DNA of 42,551 nucleotides from Tritrichomonas foetus (GCA_001839685.1 MLAK01000965.1:1-42551); one strand, 5' to 3'; shown: positions 18,727 through 28,235, counted from the first letter of the stretch. Program-made: numbers and translations. Notes: generated by a model from the letters alone, not told the origin.

Positions 18727-20685
18727 TTATAAACCTGGAATGATTGTCATTTTAGATTCAATATGCTTTCTAAACAACCCAACTAGTCTTTGAACATCTT
18801 CAGTTGAAATTTCATCTTCATTTACCCAAATATACTGTGACTTCTTCGTTAGTGGATTCTCAGTTCTCACATTAAATTTTCGAAGCTTTCTGCCGCCGCC
18901 AATGTCCTGCCCAAAAACAATGTTCACTACATCTTGTACGTACTGATTTGGTCTCCTTGACGGTGGACTCAACATCACTGGCTTTCGTGGTGGCTTCACC
19001 GGATCTCCAATGAAAGCAGTTGGCAATGTATTTCTTTGGGATGAGCCATCAGTGACGAAAGTTTGAAGTAATTGTGATGTTGGCCTAGCATTCGTGTTTG
19101 AAGTTGATCCATGATTTGCTGAATTCATTGTTGACATTTTTGATTTTTGAGAGTTGCCAGTTTTTCGAAGGGTTGAGAAATTTGATGTCCTTGAAATAGT
19201 GGAATAAACAGATGCTGGCCCAGTTGTCCTTCTCAGCGAAGTTAAAGGATTGAAAACACCAACACGATAAGATTTATCATGTTCAACTTGTTTAATTTCA
19301 CTTTTTGCACGAATTGTTGAAGATTTCTTTTTGTCTTCATTTTCATTGTTTTCTTCGTTTTGAATTGGCGGAAGAGGATCAATTGTTGGGAGGGCTTCAC
19401 GCCAGCAACCGCGGCCGTCCCAAAAAACTGATAAAACTGGTAATTGAACAATAAAATACTCCAATTTGATAAAAACTCTACCTTTTTTAAATGAAATGAT
19501 TTTTCCAGTTACCCATTGATCAGTGAACGGATGTCTCAAAGATATTTCATCTCCTTTTTCTGGATTATCTTTCGAAACAACCGGAAGTATACCTAAAATT
19601 TCACCATAGACTGTTTCAAAGTCTGGATTCCAGCTTTCAAATTTTCCACTTTTTCTTAACTTTTGATATAAAAACCGATCATCCAAATCTGGAAGTTCAG
19701 GAGCATCTGGTGAACGTTCAATATATGCTGTTAGAAGTAACCGTGGTGTTGATCCAGGTTTTGGTATTTCTCCAGTTTGGAGAAAATAAGGTACGGCCAA
19801 ACAGTCCCACAAATTTTGGTTAATTTCATCGTCAGGTGAAATCGTTTGACCTACGTTTTGTGAAATTTTCATTAAAACCAACCAAAATTGAAATTGTTCC
19901 ATTTTCTCGATTTCTTTTATAACTATTAACCAATAATTTCCACACACTATTCTCGGAATAATATCTATTGGAATTTGCAACCAAAGATAAGCCAAAATCC
20001 CTAAAGCTAAACCAAAATATTCTGAAAAAGTGCCTTCTGGAATTTCTGGTGGGAAAAACTGCATTAATAAATTCAATCTATGTATTTGTGGCTGATCATT
20101 ATTGTTTTGAAGTAAAACACCATTCTTGCAAATGAATGACCCAAGTTCTGAAAACTTGATCGACGTTCCATTTAAAAAGTTCTGAGCAGTGTTATTCACT
20201 CCCGCATATTCGTTCTTCTTGTATTTAACTTTTCGAAGGCAGAGAATTTCTTCGCCAAAAGAAAGCGACTCTTTATACGATTTAGCGAGCTTTCGCGTGT
20301 AATCTGATATAAAAATTCCGTCGATAATCCAAACGCGAGTCAAAATTGCAGGAAGTAACAAATTGCTGTTGATTTTTGATGAGAAATCATTTCCGTCGAG
20401 TTTCAAATGCATGATATAAATATGGAAAATATCGAGTAATTCGTCGATCGAAAGATTATTATTTCTAAGGTCAAAAATGCCAAGCGATGTGAAATGCTTC
20501 GCAAATGAAAGATCGTTCAATAAATTATTGCTTAGATTAACATTCCATAACTTCGATTTTTCTTGGAAAACGTTTTCAGGCAGTCTTTCGATTTTGTTGT
20601 TCGAAAGGTCAAGGTCGAGCGTTTCGAAAGGTATATCTGTTGGCGAAACTGTCCGTAAATCTTTGCTGGATAGATCAACATTCAT
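18727..20685 (-). CDS. Leucine-rich repeat protein (652 aa)
   Basis: The frame reaches a TTG at 20715; the first ATG is at 20685. Residues about 22-101 hold three to four LRRs (LDLDLSNNKIERLPENVF, WNVNLSNNLLNDLSF, GIFDLRNNNLSIDELL, LKLDGNDF), followed by a cap-like segment (AILTRVWIIDGIFISDYTRK), a common end to SDS22/LRRC-type arrays. The middle (about 150-390) is helical and unrecognised. At about 380-430 a beta-rich block (TDQWVTGKIISFKKGRVFIK) could be an SH3/Tudor-like fold. The region about 440-580 is disordered Ser/Thr/Asn-rich, and the last 80 residues are conserved-looking (SQYIWVNEDEIS). Likely a scaffolding or cytoskeletal adaptor, by inference only. Confidence 0.88.
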   Translation of the reverse strand: MNVDLSSKDLRTVSPTDIPFETLDLDLSNNKIERLPENVFQEKSKLWNVNLSNNLLNDLSFAKHFTSLGIFDLRNNNLSIDELLDIFHIYIMHLKLDGNDFSSKINSNLLLPAILTRVWIIDGIFISDYTRKLAKSYKESLSFGEEILCLRKVKYKKNEYAGVNNTAQNFLNGTSIKFSELGSFICKNGVLLQNNNDQPQIHRLNLLMQFFPPEIPEGTFSEYFGLALGILAYLWLQIPIDIIPRIVCGNYWLIVIKEIEKMEQFQFWLVLMKISQNVGQTISPDDEINQNLWDCLAVPYFLQTGEIPKPGSTPRLLLTAYIERSPDAPELPDLDDRFLYQKLRKSGKFESWNPDFETVYGEILGILPVVSKDNPEKGDEISLRHPFTDQWVTGKIISFKKGRVFIKLEYFIVQLPVLSVFWDGRGCWREALPTIDPLPPIQNEENNENEDKKKSSTIRAKSEIKQVEHDKSYRVGVFNPLTSLRRTTGPASVYSTISRTSNFSTLRKTGNSQKSKMSTMNSANHGSTSNTNARPTSQLLQTFVTDGSSQRNTLPTAFIGDPVKPPRKPVMLSPPSRRPNQYVQDVVNIVFGQDIGGGRKLRKFNVRTENPLTKKSQYIWVNEDEISTEDVQRLVGLFRKHIESKMTIIPGL

Positions 20686-21230
20686 TTCTGCATATAACGA
20701 ATTTTTGTTGACCAACTCAGAAAATTTGTTGACAAATAAAATTTTCAGAAAAAAACACGATTTTTAATACTTATATGGTCACTATCAGAATTAACAACCA
20801 TATACACATTGAAAATATAATTGTTAAAAAAGGCAGCTAAATTTATCTCATTCAATATTATAGGATTAATATGAAATGATGATATATAATAACTGATTAT
20901 AAGGACACTTCCTAAAATAAATGACCAAATCCTTTTTTTTTTAAAAAAAAGATTTGGTCAAATTGGATTATCTCAATCACAATCGGTGGTTTTAGTCAAA
21001 TATAAAATGCATGAAAAAAGAAACGCATACTACTCTAAAAATTGAATGTGCTATAAAAAAGACAGAACGCCTAATTGGCTCCCAAACAGTCCGAAAATTT
21101 CATGAACTTGTTAACAAGTTAAAAAACAATACCAACTTCATTACTCATATATTTTACCTATTATTGGAATTAAAAACTCTTTAGATAATTACACAGATCA
21201 GTGTAATTTTGAAATTATTTAAATCCTTTT
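20686..21230. other. Intergenic region with a near-perfect palindrome
   Basis: Divergent spacer between the LRR gene (-) and the kinase pseudogene (+). It contains the 39-bp palindrome at 20922-20960. The last bases before 21231 translate in frame as NYLNPF, probably part of the pseudogene. Confidence 0.5.
20922..20960. repeat. 39-bp palindrome with TGACCAAATC arms
   Basis: TGACCAAATC at 20922-20931 and its exact complement GATTTGGTCA at 20951-20960 flank a T-tract/A-tract centre, so almost the whole segment can fold on itself. GATTTGGTCA also occurs at 3051-3060 next to the 51-bp dispersed repeat, hinting at a small palindromic element family. Confidence 0.75.
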
Positions 21231-21600
21231 ATGAATAATGACGATTTACAAAGTGTGATTCAAAAATTGAAAGCAGGGAAAATGATCTAAGTCTTCAACC
21301 AGCTGGTTTGAAGTTTCTTCATCAAAATAATATCTATCTGAATCAATTAGACACAGCGACATTTTATTGGATGAAAATTTCCTACCAAAAGTTTCCATTT
21401 GCCATTTACGTAATTTGCTTTATGCTGATCAAGAGTCTGAAATTGATTGTATAAATCATGGTGTTGATTTATTTCCTCCTGAGTTTTGTATAGGTGATAA
21501 TTATTGAGTTGATGTTTTCCAGTTTAGTTTCATTCTTTACGAAATTTTGACACTTGAAGAGATGAAAGTCAAAAATAATTCCAATTGTACAGGGAGCTGA
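21231..21600 (+). pseudogene. Dead TKL-type protein kinase fragment
   Basis: Reading two frames recovers the C-lobe of a trichomonad TKL-like kinase. Frame 1 (from 21231) gives DDLQSVIQKLKAGK, a stop (TAA 21288), then AGLKFLHQNNIYLNQLDTA. Frame 2 (from 21361) gives ILLDENFLPKVS, HGVDLFPPEFCIGDNY, a stop (TGA 21505), then VDVFQFSFILYEILTLEEMK, ending at TGA 21598. These align with the catalytic loop, activation segment/APE and subdomain IX (DVYSFGVILWEILT in active relatives). So there is one frameshift near 21357 and two internal stops; the HRD position reads LNQ and DFG reads SIC. The N-lobe and most of the lower C-lobe are missing. Non-functional as a kinase. Confidence 0.82.
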
Positions 21601-21667
21601 AAGACCAGTGTAATATTTGGATAATATTACTTATTTATTTGATAATCAGAATTTGCCTAAAAATAAG

Positions 21668-23467
21668 TTAAATAATGTATTTTCGTAACCCTTCACAATT
21701 TGTTTTGGGATACATTTCTTGAAAGAAGGATTTAATTGTATGACGTCTATCAGAATGTCTCAGATAATAGCCAAATTTATCAATTACTAAGAGATCTTTT
21801 GGTGCATTTTTGAAAATTGGATATAATATCTCTAATGCAATGAAGTTTTTTGAACAAAAAGCAATTGCATAACCACACATTTCATATATCGGTGGATATT
21901 CAAAAAAACGAGTAAAAGTAGTTTTACTATATATCATTTTATGGTCAAATTTATCATTTTTGATCATGAATTTGAGAAAAACGCCTGTTTTATCATTCAA
22001 GCATGCAAAATGGAAAAGATTCATATCTCCATATGTTAGATTTGGAAATAAAACAGATAAATTTATTTTTTTATTGTTCAATAATAAAAGGAATAATTCA
22101 AAATTTTGGTTTAAAATTGAATAATGAATTGCAGTTAGCTTTGGCTTCCAACAAATATTTGGATTCAGCCGTGGATACGAAAGCATGCCTTTTGCAATAC
22201 TACATAAATCATAACAAACTGCATATGGAAGGAACGAACTTAATCTAATCATTTGTGTTCGTAAAAAGAGCAAGACTTCCATATTACAATATTTTATTGA
22301 GAATTTAACAAATGATTTCAATAATGCATCTTTTTTGATTTTAGATGATTTAATAATTGAACCATTATAAATCCATTCAAATAATGGCTGATGATGAAAT
22401 ATAATGGAGATTTTTAAAAGGAGTTTTACATTATTGTGTTTCTCTATAAGTTTCTTTTGCTCACAAAGTCGAACAATATCAATATTGCCACCAATGAAAG
22501 CAAATGGAACTATATCACTTTGCATTGCACTATTATTGAGAAATAAATATTTAAAAATTTTGAATGACCCAAACATTGCAGAAAGATGGACTGAACCAAT
22601 TGGTTGTTGAAATAATCCCATTTGATTGGAAAATGGTAACATCATAGTTGATTTCAAATATTGAAAGGCTTCAATATCATCTTTCATAATTATTTCTCTG
22701 AGAAATTCAAGTTGTTCGATTTCTTTGTAATCATTGTCAATGGAATTTTGATCACAATTTTCCAAAAAATTGGTTAAAATTAATGGATTATTTTTATAAA
22801 TTCGATAAATAATGAAATTTTTTAAATGATTATTTTTGTTTTCATGATTAATTATAAATTTTGACGGCTTTCGTAATTTTTCGATCACTAAATAAAGGAT
22901 ATTTTGAAAAGAAAGTAAAAGCTTAATTATTAAATCTATTTGTGGTAAATAACTGATACAACTACAATAAACAATATGAGCTAATTCTTTTGAGGAATAA
23001 TAATGTAAATACTCATTAAATGTTTGAATGCTTGTTTCTAAGTTTTCTTCCGTTAAATTTTTGAGAAGTGTTTGAAGTGACAACATTTTTTTTAGTTGCG
23101 GATTATTTTCAAATCTTTCCAAGGCACAATCAGCATAGTTCATTTTAAATTCTTTAACCTTTTCATAAAGATCTTGTATTTCAAGTTTCTTACTAACTAT
23201 TTTGATTGTTTTCCAATTATTATCATTTATAGTGACATCATCATTTAGGATTGAAGATATTATCTTAATGTCATTAGTATGATCTTGCAAATATTTCCAA
23301 TTGTCTAGTGAAAAAGAAAAAAAACTATTGGGATTTTCTTTGGCAAATTTTGCAATGACTGGAGACACTTTGATTGCAGTTTTTTTATAGCATGAACAAT
23401 ATTTTTCATTCACCAAAATATGCCAATCTGGTGGATTTAAAGAAGTAAATTTTATTGGACATTTCAT
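21668..23467 (-). CDS. BTB-like / DUF3447-type ankyrin repeat protein (599 aa)
   Basis: Begins at the ATG at 23467. Residues about 25-110 resemble the divergent BTB/POZ-like N-terminal module of trichomonad proteins (FFSFSLDNWKYLQDHTND, then NWKTIKIVSKKLEIQDLYEK). A helical linker follows (about 120-280). Degenerate ankyrin/DUF3447 repeats fill about 280-570, e.g. GSVHLSAMFGSFKIFKYLFL, IVPFAFIGGNIDIVRLCEQ, LTAIHYSILNQNFELFLLLL and MNLFHFACLNDKTGVFLKFM. Such genes are massively duplicated in trichomonads; functions are unknown, presumably protein-protein adaptors. TCATT with its A 17 nt upstream of the ATG fits the trichomonad initiator. Confidence 0.9.
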   Translation of the reverse strand: MKCPIKFTSLNPPDWHILVNEKYCSCYKKTAIKVSPVIAKFAKENPNSFFSFSLDNWKYLQDHTNDIKIISSILNDDVTINDNNWKTIKIVSKKLEIQDLYEKVKEFKMNYADCALERFENNPQLKKMLSLQTLLKNLTEENLETSIQTFNEYLHYYSSKELAHIVYCSCISYLPQIDLIIKLLLSFQNILYLVIEKLRKPSKFIINHENKNNHLKNFIIYRIYKNNPLILTNFLENCDQNSIDNDYKEIEQLEFLREIIMKDDIEAFQYLKSTMMLPFSNQMGLFQQPIGSVHLSAMFGSFKIFKYLFLNNSAMQSDIVPFAFIGGNIDIVRLCEQKKLIEKHNNVKLLLKISIIFHHQPLFEWIYNGSIIKSSKIKKDALLKSFVKFSIKYCNMEVLLFLRTQMIRLSSFLPYAVCYDLCSIAKGMLSYPRLNPNICWKPKLTAIHYSILNQNFELFLLLLNNKKINLSVLFPNLTYGDMNLFHFACLNDKTGVFLKFMIKNDKFDHKMIYSKTTFTRFFEYPPIYEMCGYAIAFCSKNFIALEILYPIFKNAPKDLLVIDKFGYYLRHSDRRHTIKSFFQEMYPKTNCEGLRKYII

Positions 23468-23481
23468 AAATATTAAATTTA

Positions 23482-23486
23482 AATGA
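23482..23486 (-). promoter_or_regulatory. Candidate initiator (Inr) TCATT
   Basis: TCATT on the minus strand matches the trichomonad initiator TCAYW and places +1 17 nt before the ATG of the ankyrin gene, as expected for the very short 5' UTRs of trichomonads. A five-base motif is weak evidence alone. Confidence 0.35.
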
Positions 23487-23596
23487 TGTGATTTTCGCGA
23501 AAGTTATGCCACTTTTTATCAGAAGGTCAATGTTGATCGAGTTAATGTCAAATTATACGTCAGATTTTGTCACAGTTTTCAGTCAAACAAGGGTTG

Positions 23597-24237
23597 TCGG
23601 GAAATTAGAACGTATGAAACTCAGCATGTTTTAATTTATGCATTAGTAAATGTATTATATTAAAGAACAACCACAATAATAAACTTTATTCTGGAAATGA
23701 TCAAGATATTCAGAGATAAAAATGAGACCAATTGAATACAACAATAATTCAAAAAGTGGATTGTCGGTATCACTCTCATATCTTTTTATTTCTTCTACAG
23801 ATTTCTCTAAAAATGTGAATAATTTAAGGATAACATTTTCTAATTCTAAAATCTGAAAATTGAGAAAAGATTTATAATAATGATAATAATTCCGTGAAAT
23901 TGTCTGTTTTTCTATATCTTCTGCATAATGAACCAATATTTGTGCCAATAAATGAACAGGAAGTACATGTTTATCTATTAATTCATGAATTACTCGGGCT
24001 TTGGTACATATTTCTTTGAGAGTTCATATTTATCAAAAAAAAGTGATTTATCGTATCATAGAAAATATTTTACGTCATTCAAATAGNCAAAAGTAAGAAA
24101 NGNAATTTTCTAAAAATCTGTAGAAAATTTTAGCGAAAAAATTCTTGACTGTATTTGCTTCACATTGTAAAATAAATTTTTGCCAAAGCTAAGCAAAATA
24201 AGACAAATGGGGAGTTTCATACGTTCTCGGGAAATTA
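23597..24237. mobile_element. 619-bp TIR element with 11-bp target-site duplication
   Basis: The element spans 23608-24226. It has perfect 15-bp terminal inverted repeats (GAACGTATGAAACTC at 23608-23622; GAGTTTCATACGTTC at 24212-24226) and is flanked by an exact 11-bp direct repeat TCGGGAAATTA (23597-23607 and 24227-24237). That is the complete signature of a DNA-transposon insertion. It carries no transposase; it contains a broken gene fragment on the minus strand. Three of the ambiguous bases (24087, 24101, 24103) lie inside, consistent with a multi-copy sequence. The superfamily is unclear: some Mutator-like elements make 8-11 bp duplications, but with longer TIRs. Confidence 0.88.
23655..24080 (-). 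pseudogene. Gene fragment inside the 619-bp TIR element
   Basis: On the minus strand one frame ends at the stop at 23655 and reads back without any ATG as KARVIHELIDKHVLPVHLL, AQILVHYAEDIEK, ILELENVILKLFTFLEKS, FELLLYSIGLIFISEYLDHF and a short tail. Just upstream another frame gives YDKSLFFDKYELSKKYVPK, suggesting one frameshift near 24000 and a stop further up. The helical style is like the N-terminal parts of trichomonad ankyrin-family proteins, but I cannot assign a family. Either a captured host gene fragment (Pack-MULE-like) or the remnant of the element's own protein. Confidence 0.5.
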
Positions 24238-25420
24238 TCTAAATTGTTCAATTTTGGTTTTTGAGAAATTTCATTAATACAATATTATTAATACATATTG
24301 TATGTAAAATAAAAAAAACCACTTGAGATTATTTCGAGATTTACAATAAAATCGTCAAACAAGATTATTCATTTTTAGTTTGAACTGTATACGATAGCTC
24401 AATTAACTCAATTTTCTGATAACCTCATAGAATTGGAATTATATATCCAACTTTTTCTAAAAAGTTCACAAGTGTCACAGAAAAAGTTGACAATGATCTC
24501 TGTCAGATTCACCATCGCTTGGTGAATTATATGCGGTTTCACTGAATCTAATCATTTCTTTTTCAAAGCAAGATATCATGTCGATTTTTTTATCTATTCA
24601 ATTTTTATTTTTCCCCTATTCAATTTTTGATTTTTGATTGAGATCATTGAAGCTTTGCTCTCAATAGGTGCAATTCAAATTTAAAATAATTCGATTATAT
24701 TAATGTTGAATATAGATTCATATGTGATTTATCATGAATTTGGCCCAGAATCCAGAAAAATCTAATTTGCGAAATTTTTTTGAGACGAAACGATGATTGT
24801 AGTGAATCATTTTTTTTGGATAAAATCATGTTAGACATTTCATGTCTATGGGAATAAATGGGATGCCTACTGGCGGATTTTTTCTCTGTAATTTTTACTA
24901 TCATAATTAGATACTACGGAAAAAATCGAAATGATGTGGGTCGGAAGATATCACAAAATGAATTGAATAATATTGAATTAAAAATTTACGTTGAATGAAA
25001 ATCACAGAGAATTCTAAAAAAAAGTCTAAGAATATTTTTCATTGAATATTTCAATTATTTATATATTTAACTCAATCTTCATTTTTGGCGTCTTTTTCGT
25101 TCCTCTCCCCGAAATAAAGCAAACAATCAAATGCGATATATAAATATTCAAAATTTCGGTTTCTCACATAATAAAATCACTTAACTTTTTCAGTGTTTCT
25201 TTATTAATAAATTAACATGAAGATAGTTTAATAGTGTAACTCAAATTTATATCCAAAGAGAGATGATCCTGAACTTCTCGAAAAATTTGAATTGAGTGGC
25301 TCTCTTTTTCAAGTTAAATAAAAAAACTACATTATTCAATTTTATAAATTTATATAATTCAAAAAGTTCATATTATTTATTCTGCTATCAAAAATTTCAT
25401 CATCATTCCATCAGGCAACG
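24238..25420. other. AT-rich intergenic region upstream of the 7TM gene
   Basis: About 1.2 kb with no supported gene. A 69-codon minus-strand frame (24695-24904) has an ATG but no protein-like features. TCATC/TCATT motifs appear just before the 7TM start. Confidence 0.45.
25403..25407 (+). promoter_or_regulatory. Candidate initiator (Inr) TCATT
   Basis: TCATT, in the run CATCATCATTCC, would put +1 16 nt before the ATG at 25421, matching the trichomonad TCAYW initiator spacing. The evidence is the motif only. Confidence 0.3.
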
Positions 25421-26683
25421 ATGCTATTTTCTTTTCTCTTCGTTTTTATCCGTGCTCAGCATAGTCGATCTATTTATTCGTCATTTAACTCAGAGTGCAG
25501 ACTTCTTAATTTTGGGTTCCAAGCAAATGGCGAGTTTGATTTGGAAATTAATAGCTCAATCCCGAGTTATTTTGCAGGGTATTTGATTTCCACCCAAGAA
25601 ACCGATCACTCGACAACTCTTATATCGAAAACTTGCCAGAATTTTAACCCATCTACAAATTCACCTTATATCGATGGCCAGAAGTTTCACATTGCAGCTG
25701 TGAACTTTTCGTCTGGCCCGAATGCGACTTATTATCATTGGAGAGGATCTGTCCCTTTAAAAAGCGTCTATTCTCTCTATTTAATCAACTGTAATTCTAA
25801 TCGCTCCACATTTTCAATCGAATCTCAATTCACGAACCCAGAAAGTTATCTCGACACTCGCGATGAAATTATACTCCACATTTATCTCGTTTTTGCTTTT
25901 GTCTACTTTATAGTTTCCGCAATCTGGTGGGTGAATGCCGCGATATTTACGAATTTCCGAGTTCCTCTCCACACAATCTTCCTTCTTCTCCCAATGATAA
26001 GGTGTCTTATTCTTATGCTTACCAGCTCGCTCTGGGGCGATTTGCGTTTGACCGACCGCGAAAATATTCCAAAACGAAGATTAATTTTTGCTTTGAATTT
26101 CATCTACTACACTGTTATGTTTAATGGAATAGCATTTGCATCAGCTGGATTTTGTATTTTCCGTCAAAAAATTCATTGGAAAGATAGCTTTGAAATCATT
26201 ATTTCTTCAATTTGTCTGACATTTGGAATATTACTTGTTCCTTACATCCAAGACATTCAACAGGCTTTCTTAATTATGGCTATTGTTGTATTTTCCGTAT
26301 TATGGTATCTTAAACAAAGCATAGTATCAATGATCATTGTAACTCAACTTATGCACCAAATGAAAGAACCCCAAGTTGTAGCAAAAGTTAAACTCGCACA
26401 CAGATTTGCGATGTGCAGTTTCTCAACAATCGCAGCAACAATTATTATTTCAATCTATGCAGCTGCAATCGACTCAAGAAAGAGTCTTTGTGCATCACTT
26501 CTGGAAATCGGATTGATTGTGAATTCCATTCTTCAGCTTAAATTCTTCCTCTTTCGAAAACAATACTATGGAGAATCGAGAAATGATGAATATGTGATTA
26601 AAATTGTAAAACCGAAGACTTTTGTTGAGCCAAATGGTACACAAATGGTACTTCTTGTACAAAAAATTGTCGTGAATGTGTAA
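25421..26683 (+). CDS. Seven-transmembrane GOST/Lung-7TM-like protein
   Basis: A 420-residue membrane protein. The first 12-15 residues (MLFSFLFVFIRAQ) look like a signal peptide. Residues about 20-140 form a beta-rich lumenal/extracellular domain with N-glycosylation sequons (NSS near 43, NFS near 95, NAT near 101) and several cysteines. Seven hydrophobic segments follow at about 149-171, 181-202, 221-246, 256-275, 279-299, 339-360 and 367-389, then a short cytoplasmic tail. The layout and the first TM (IYLVFAFVYFIVSAIWWV) resemble the GPR107/108-TMEM87 (GOST) family, which works in Golgi/endosome trafficking. No classical rhodopsin DRY or NPxxY motif is visible. The family call is by architecture, so moderate. 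Confidence 0.78.
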   Translation: MLFSFLFVFIRAQHSRSIYSSFNSECRLLNFGFQANGEFDLEINSSIPSYFAGYLISTQETDHSTTLISKTCQNFNPSTNSPYIDGQKFHIAAVNFSSGPNATYYHWRGSVPLKSVYSLYLINCNSNRSTFSIESQFTNPESYLDTRDEIILHIYLVFAFVYFIVSAIWWVNAAIFTNFRVPLHTIFLLLPMIRCLILMLTSSLWGDLRLTDRENIPKRRLIFALNFIYYTVMFNGIAFASAGFCIFRQKIHWKDSFEIIISSICLTFGILLVPYIQDIQQAFLIMAIVVFSVLWYLKQSIVSMIIVTQLMHQMKEPQVVAKVKLAHRFAMCSFSTIAATIIISIYAAAIDSRKSLCASLLEIGLIVNSILQLKFFLFRKQYYGESRNDEYVIKIVKPKTFVEPNGTQMVLLVQKIVVNV

Positions 26684-27126
26684 TTTATGTGACATTTTAT
26701 GTTTGATGTTTCTTTCAAGATTTTGTTTTTATTGTTTTTAAACTAATTTTGGGTATTACTTTTATACTTTTGTTTTTATTTATTTTGGTGTAATTCTGTA
26801 TCTTTCATTGATTTCCTTTCTGAACAACAAAAGTCAGAGTGTAAATTTTACATATTACATATCCAACGCGTTGGATACAAGGAGAATCGAGTTAGGTTCA
26901 TATTTGGATCAAACTTGTTATTAATTCTAGATTAATCTATCCAGAAACAACAACTTAGAAATAAAAAAGAAACCAGAATTACAACTTTACAAGGAAATTG
27001 TTTATATAACACATATAATGACTTGATTTCACATAATTACACTATTTCAAATAACCATTCTTCACGCACATATACAATAAATCTTTTCTTTCTATATAAT
27101 TCTGGATTTCAAGAAATGAAAAACAT
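26684..27126. other. Convergent intergenic region with an 18-bp perfect palindrome
   Basis: Shared 3' flank of the 7TM gene (+) and the kinase gene (-). TATCCAACG/CGTTGGATA at 26860-26877 is a perfect palindrome with a GC-rich centre. Otherwise it is featureless AT-rich DNA. Confidence 0.6.
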
Positions 27127-28233
27127 TTATCCAAATGAAACATGGAACGATCGCATCGACTTAACATTATTTATACCAGCTTTTAAGATCGGATTGTTTT
27201 TATTATTTGCTTGATTACTGGACATATTTGCTTGTGTTTGAGCTGGCTTAACAATTAAAGATTTTCTTCGATTTGGCAACACCGGAACAGAAAGTTTATT
27301 GGGAATTCCATATGTCGATAATCCCGCCAGGCTGTTGTGAGCTGAAATATTCACACCACCAATGTGCTGAGTATTCATAACAGAAGCACTTGTGCTCGAA
27401 CTTATTGATGGCTTATCTTTTGCGAATTCTGCAAAAAGCCTGGACTGAACAGCCTCATCGATTGATGGCCTGTTGTCTGGATTTAATTGACACATCCACT
27501 GAATGAAAGTAGAAATTTCTGAGGGAATATGTGGGGGTATGACAATTTCACCCGAAATAATTTGCTGCCGAACGAAATCATCATCACCTGGACGGAAGGG
27601 CAAACTTGAATTAATCATAGAGAAGAATAAAATTCCTAGCGACCAAATGTCTGCGGGCCTGTTGTCCTTCTGCGGCTTGACCAGCATCTCGGGGGCCGCA
27701 TAGTAAAGCGTTCCCCTGGTGCATCGATATTGCTTATGTGGCGGAGCCTCGCAGCAGCCGAAATCTGCCAATTTTACTGTCATATCGTCGAACACTAAAA
27801 TGTTTTCCGGTTTGAGGTCAAGGTGGGCGATTTTGCGATGGTGAATATATTGAACGGCTAATAAAATCTGATAAAAGTACATACGGGCCTGCCTCTGCGA
27901 GCGCAAATGACCGCTCTGAATCGACTCGAGCAGATCACCTTGCTGGCAGTATTCTAAAACAACAAATACATAGTCGGGCGAATATAAAATATCATATATT
28001 TTGACGATGTTGGGATGATCGAGCGTTTGCTGAATTCGAATTTCTTGTTCGAGACTGATGAAAGCGTCCTGTTCGACAAGGAAGGCTCTATTCATAATTT
28101 TGATGGCAACTTTCTGTTTTGTCATTTTATGCTCTGCAACATAAACGTCTCCGTAGGCACCAGAACTGAGGCGATCTAGAAAAACATATGAACCGATGGA
28201 TGCTGGAACATTCGCGAGTCTATCCTGATCCAT
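27127..28233 (-). CDS. CAMK-like serine/threonine protein kinase (368 aa)
   Basis: The kinase domain spans about 15-270. Visible elements are the glycine loop SGAYGDV (24-30), VAIK with catalytic Lys45, the catalytic loop AHLDLKPEN (136-144; Asp139 base, Lys141), DFG at 157-159, the activation segment ending GTLYYAAPE (about 174-182) and DIWSLGILFF. The overall style (LDHPNIVKIYDI, VVLEYCQQGDLL, LPFRPGDDD) is SNF1/AMPK-like CAMK, as in the many small trichomonad kinases. The HRD motif is HLD, making it a non-RD kinase although the catalytic Asp is kept. The C-terminal 95 residues are Ser/Asn-rich and disordered, with basic patches. The start is the ATG at 28233, with TCACA 5 nt upstream. Confidence 0.95.
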   Translation of the reverse strand: MDQDRLANVPASIGSYVFLDRLSSGAYGDVYVAEHKMTKQKVAIKIMNRAFLVEQDAFISLEQEIRIQQTLDHPNIVKIYDILYSPDYVFVVLEYCQQGDLLESIQSGHLRSQRQARMYFYQILLAVQYIHHRKIAHLDLKPENILVFDDMTVKLADFGCCEAPPHKQYRCTRGTLYYAAPEMLVKPQKDNRPADIWSLGILFFSMINSSLPFRPGDDDFVRQQIISGEIVIPPHIPSEISTFIQWMCQLNPDNRPSIDEAVQSRLFAEFAKDKPSISSSTSASVMNTQHIGGVNISAHNSLAGLSTYGIPNKLSVPVLPNRRKSLIVKPAQTQANMSSNQANNKNNPILKAGINNVKSMRSFHVSFG

Positions 28234-28235
28234 TT

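Noticed and set aside
24695..24904. 69-codon minus-strand frame
   Set aside because: It has an ATG but no domain, no neighbouring support and a composition like intergenic DNA.
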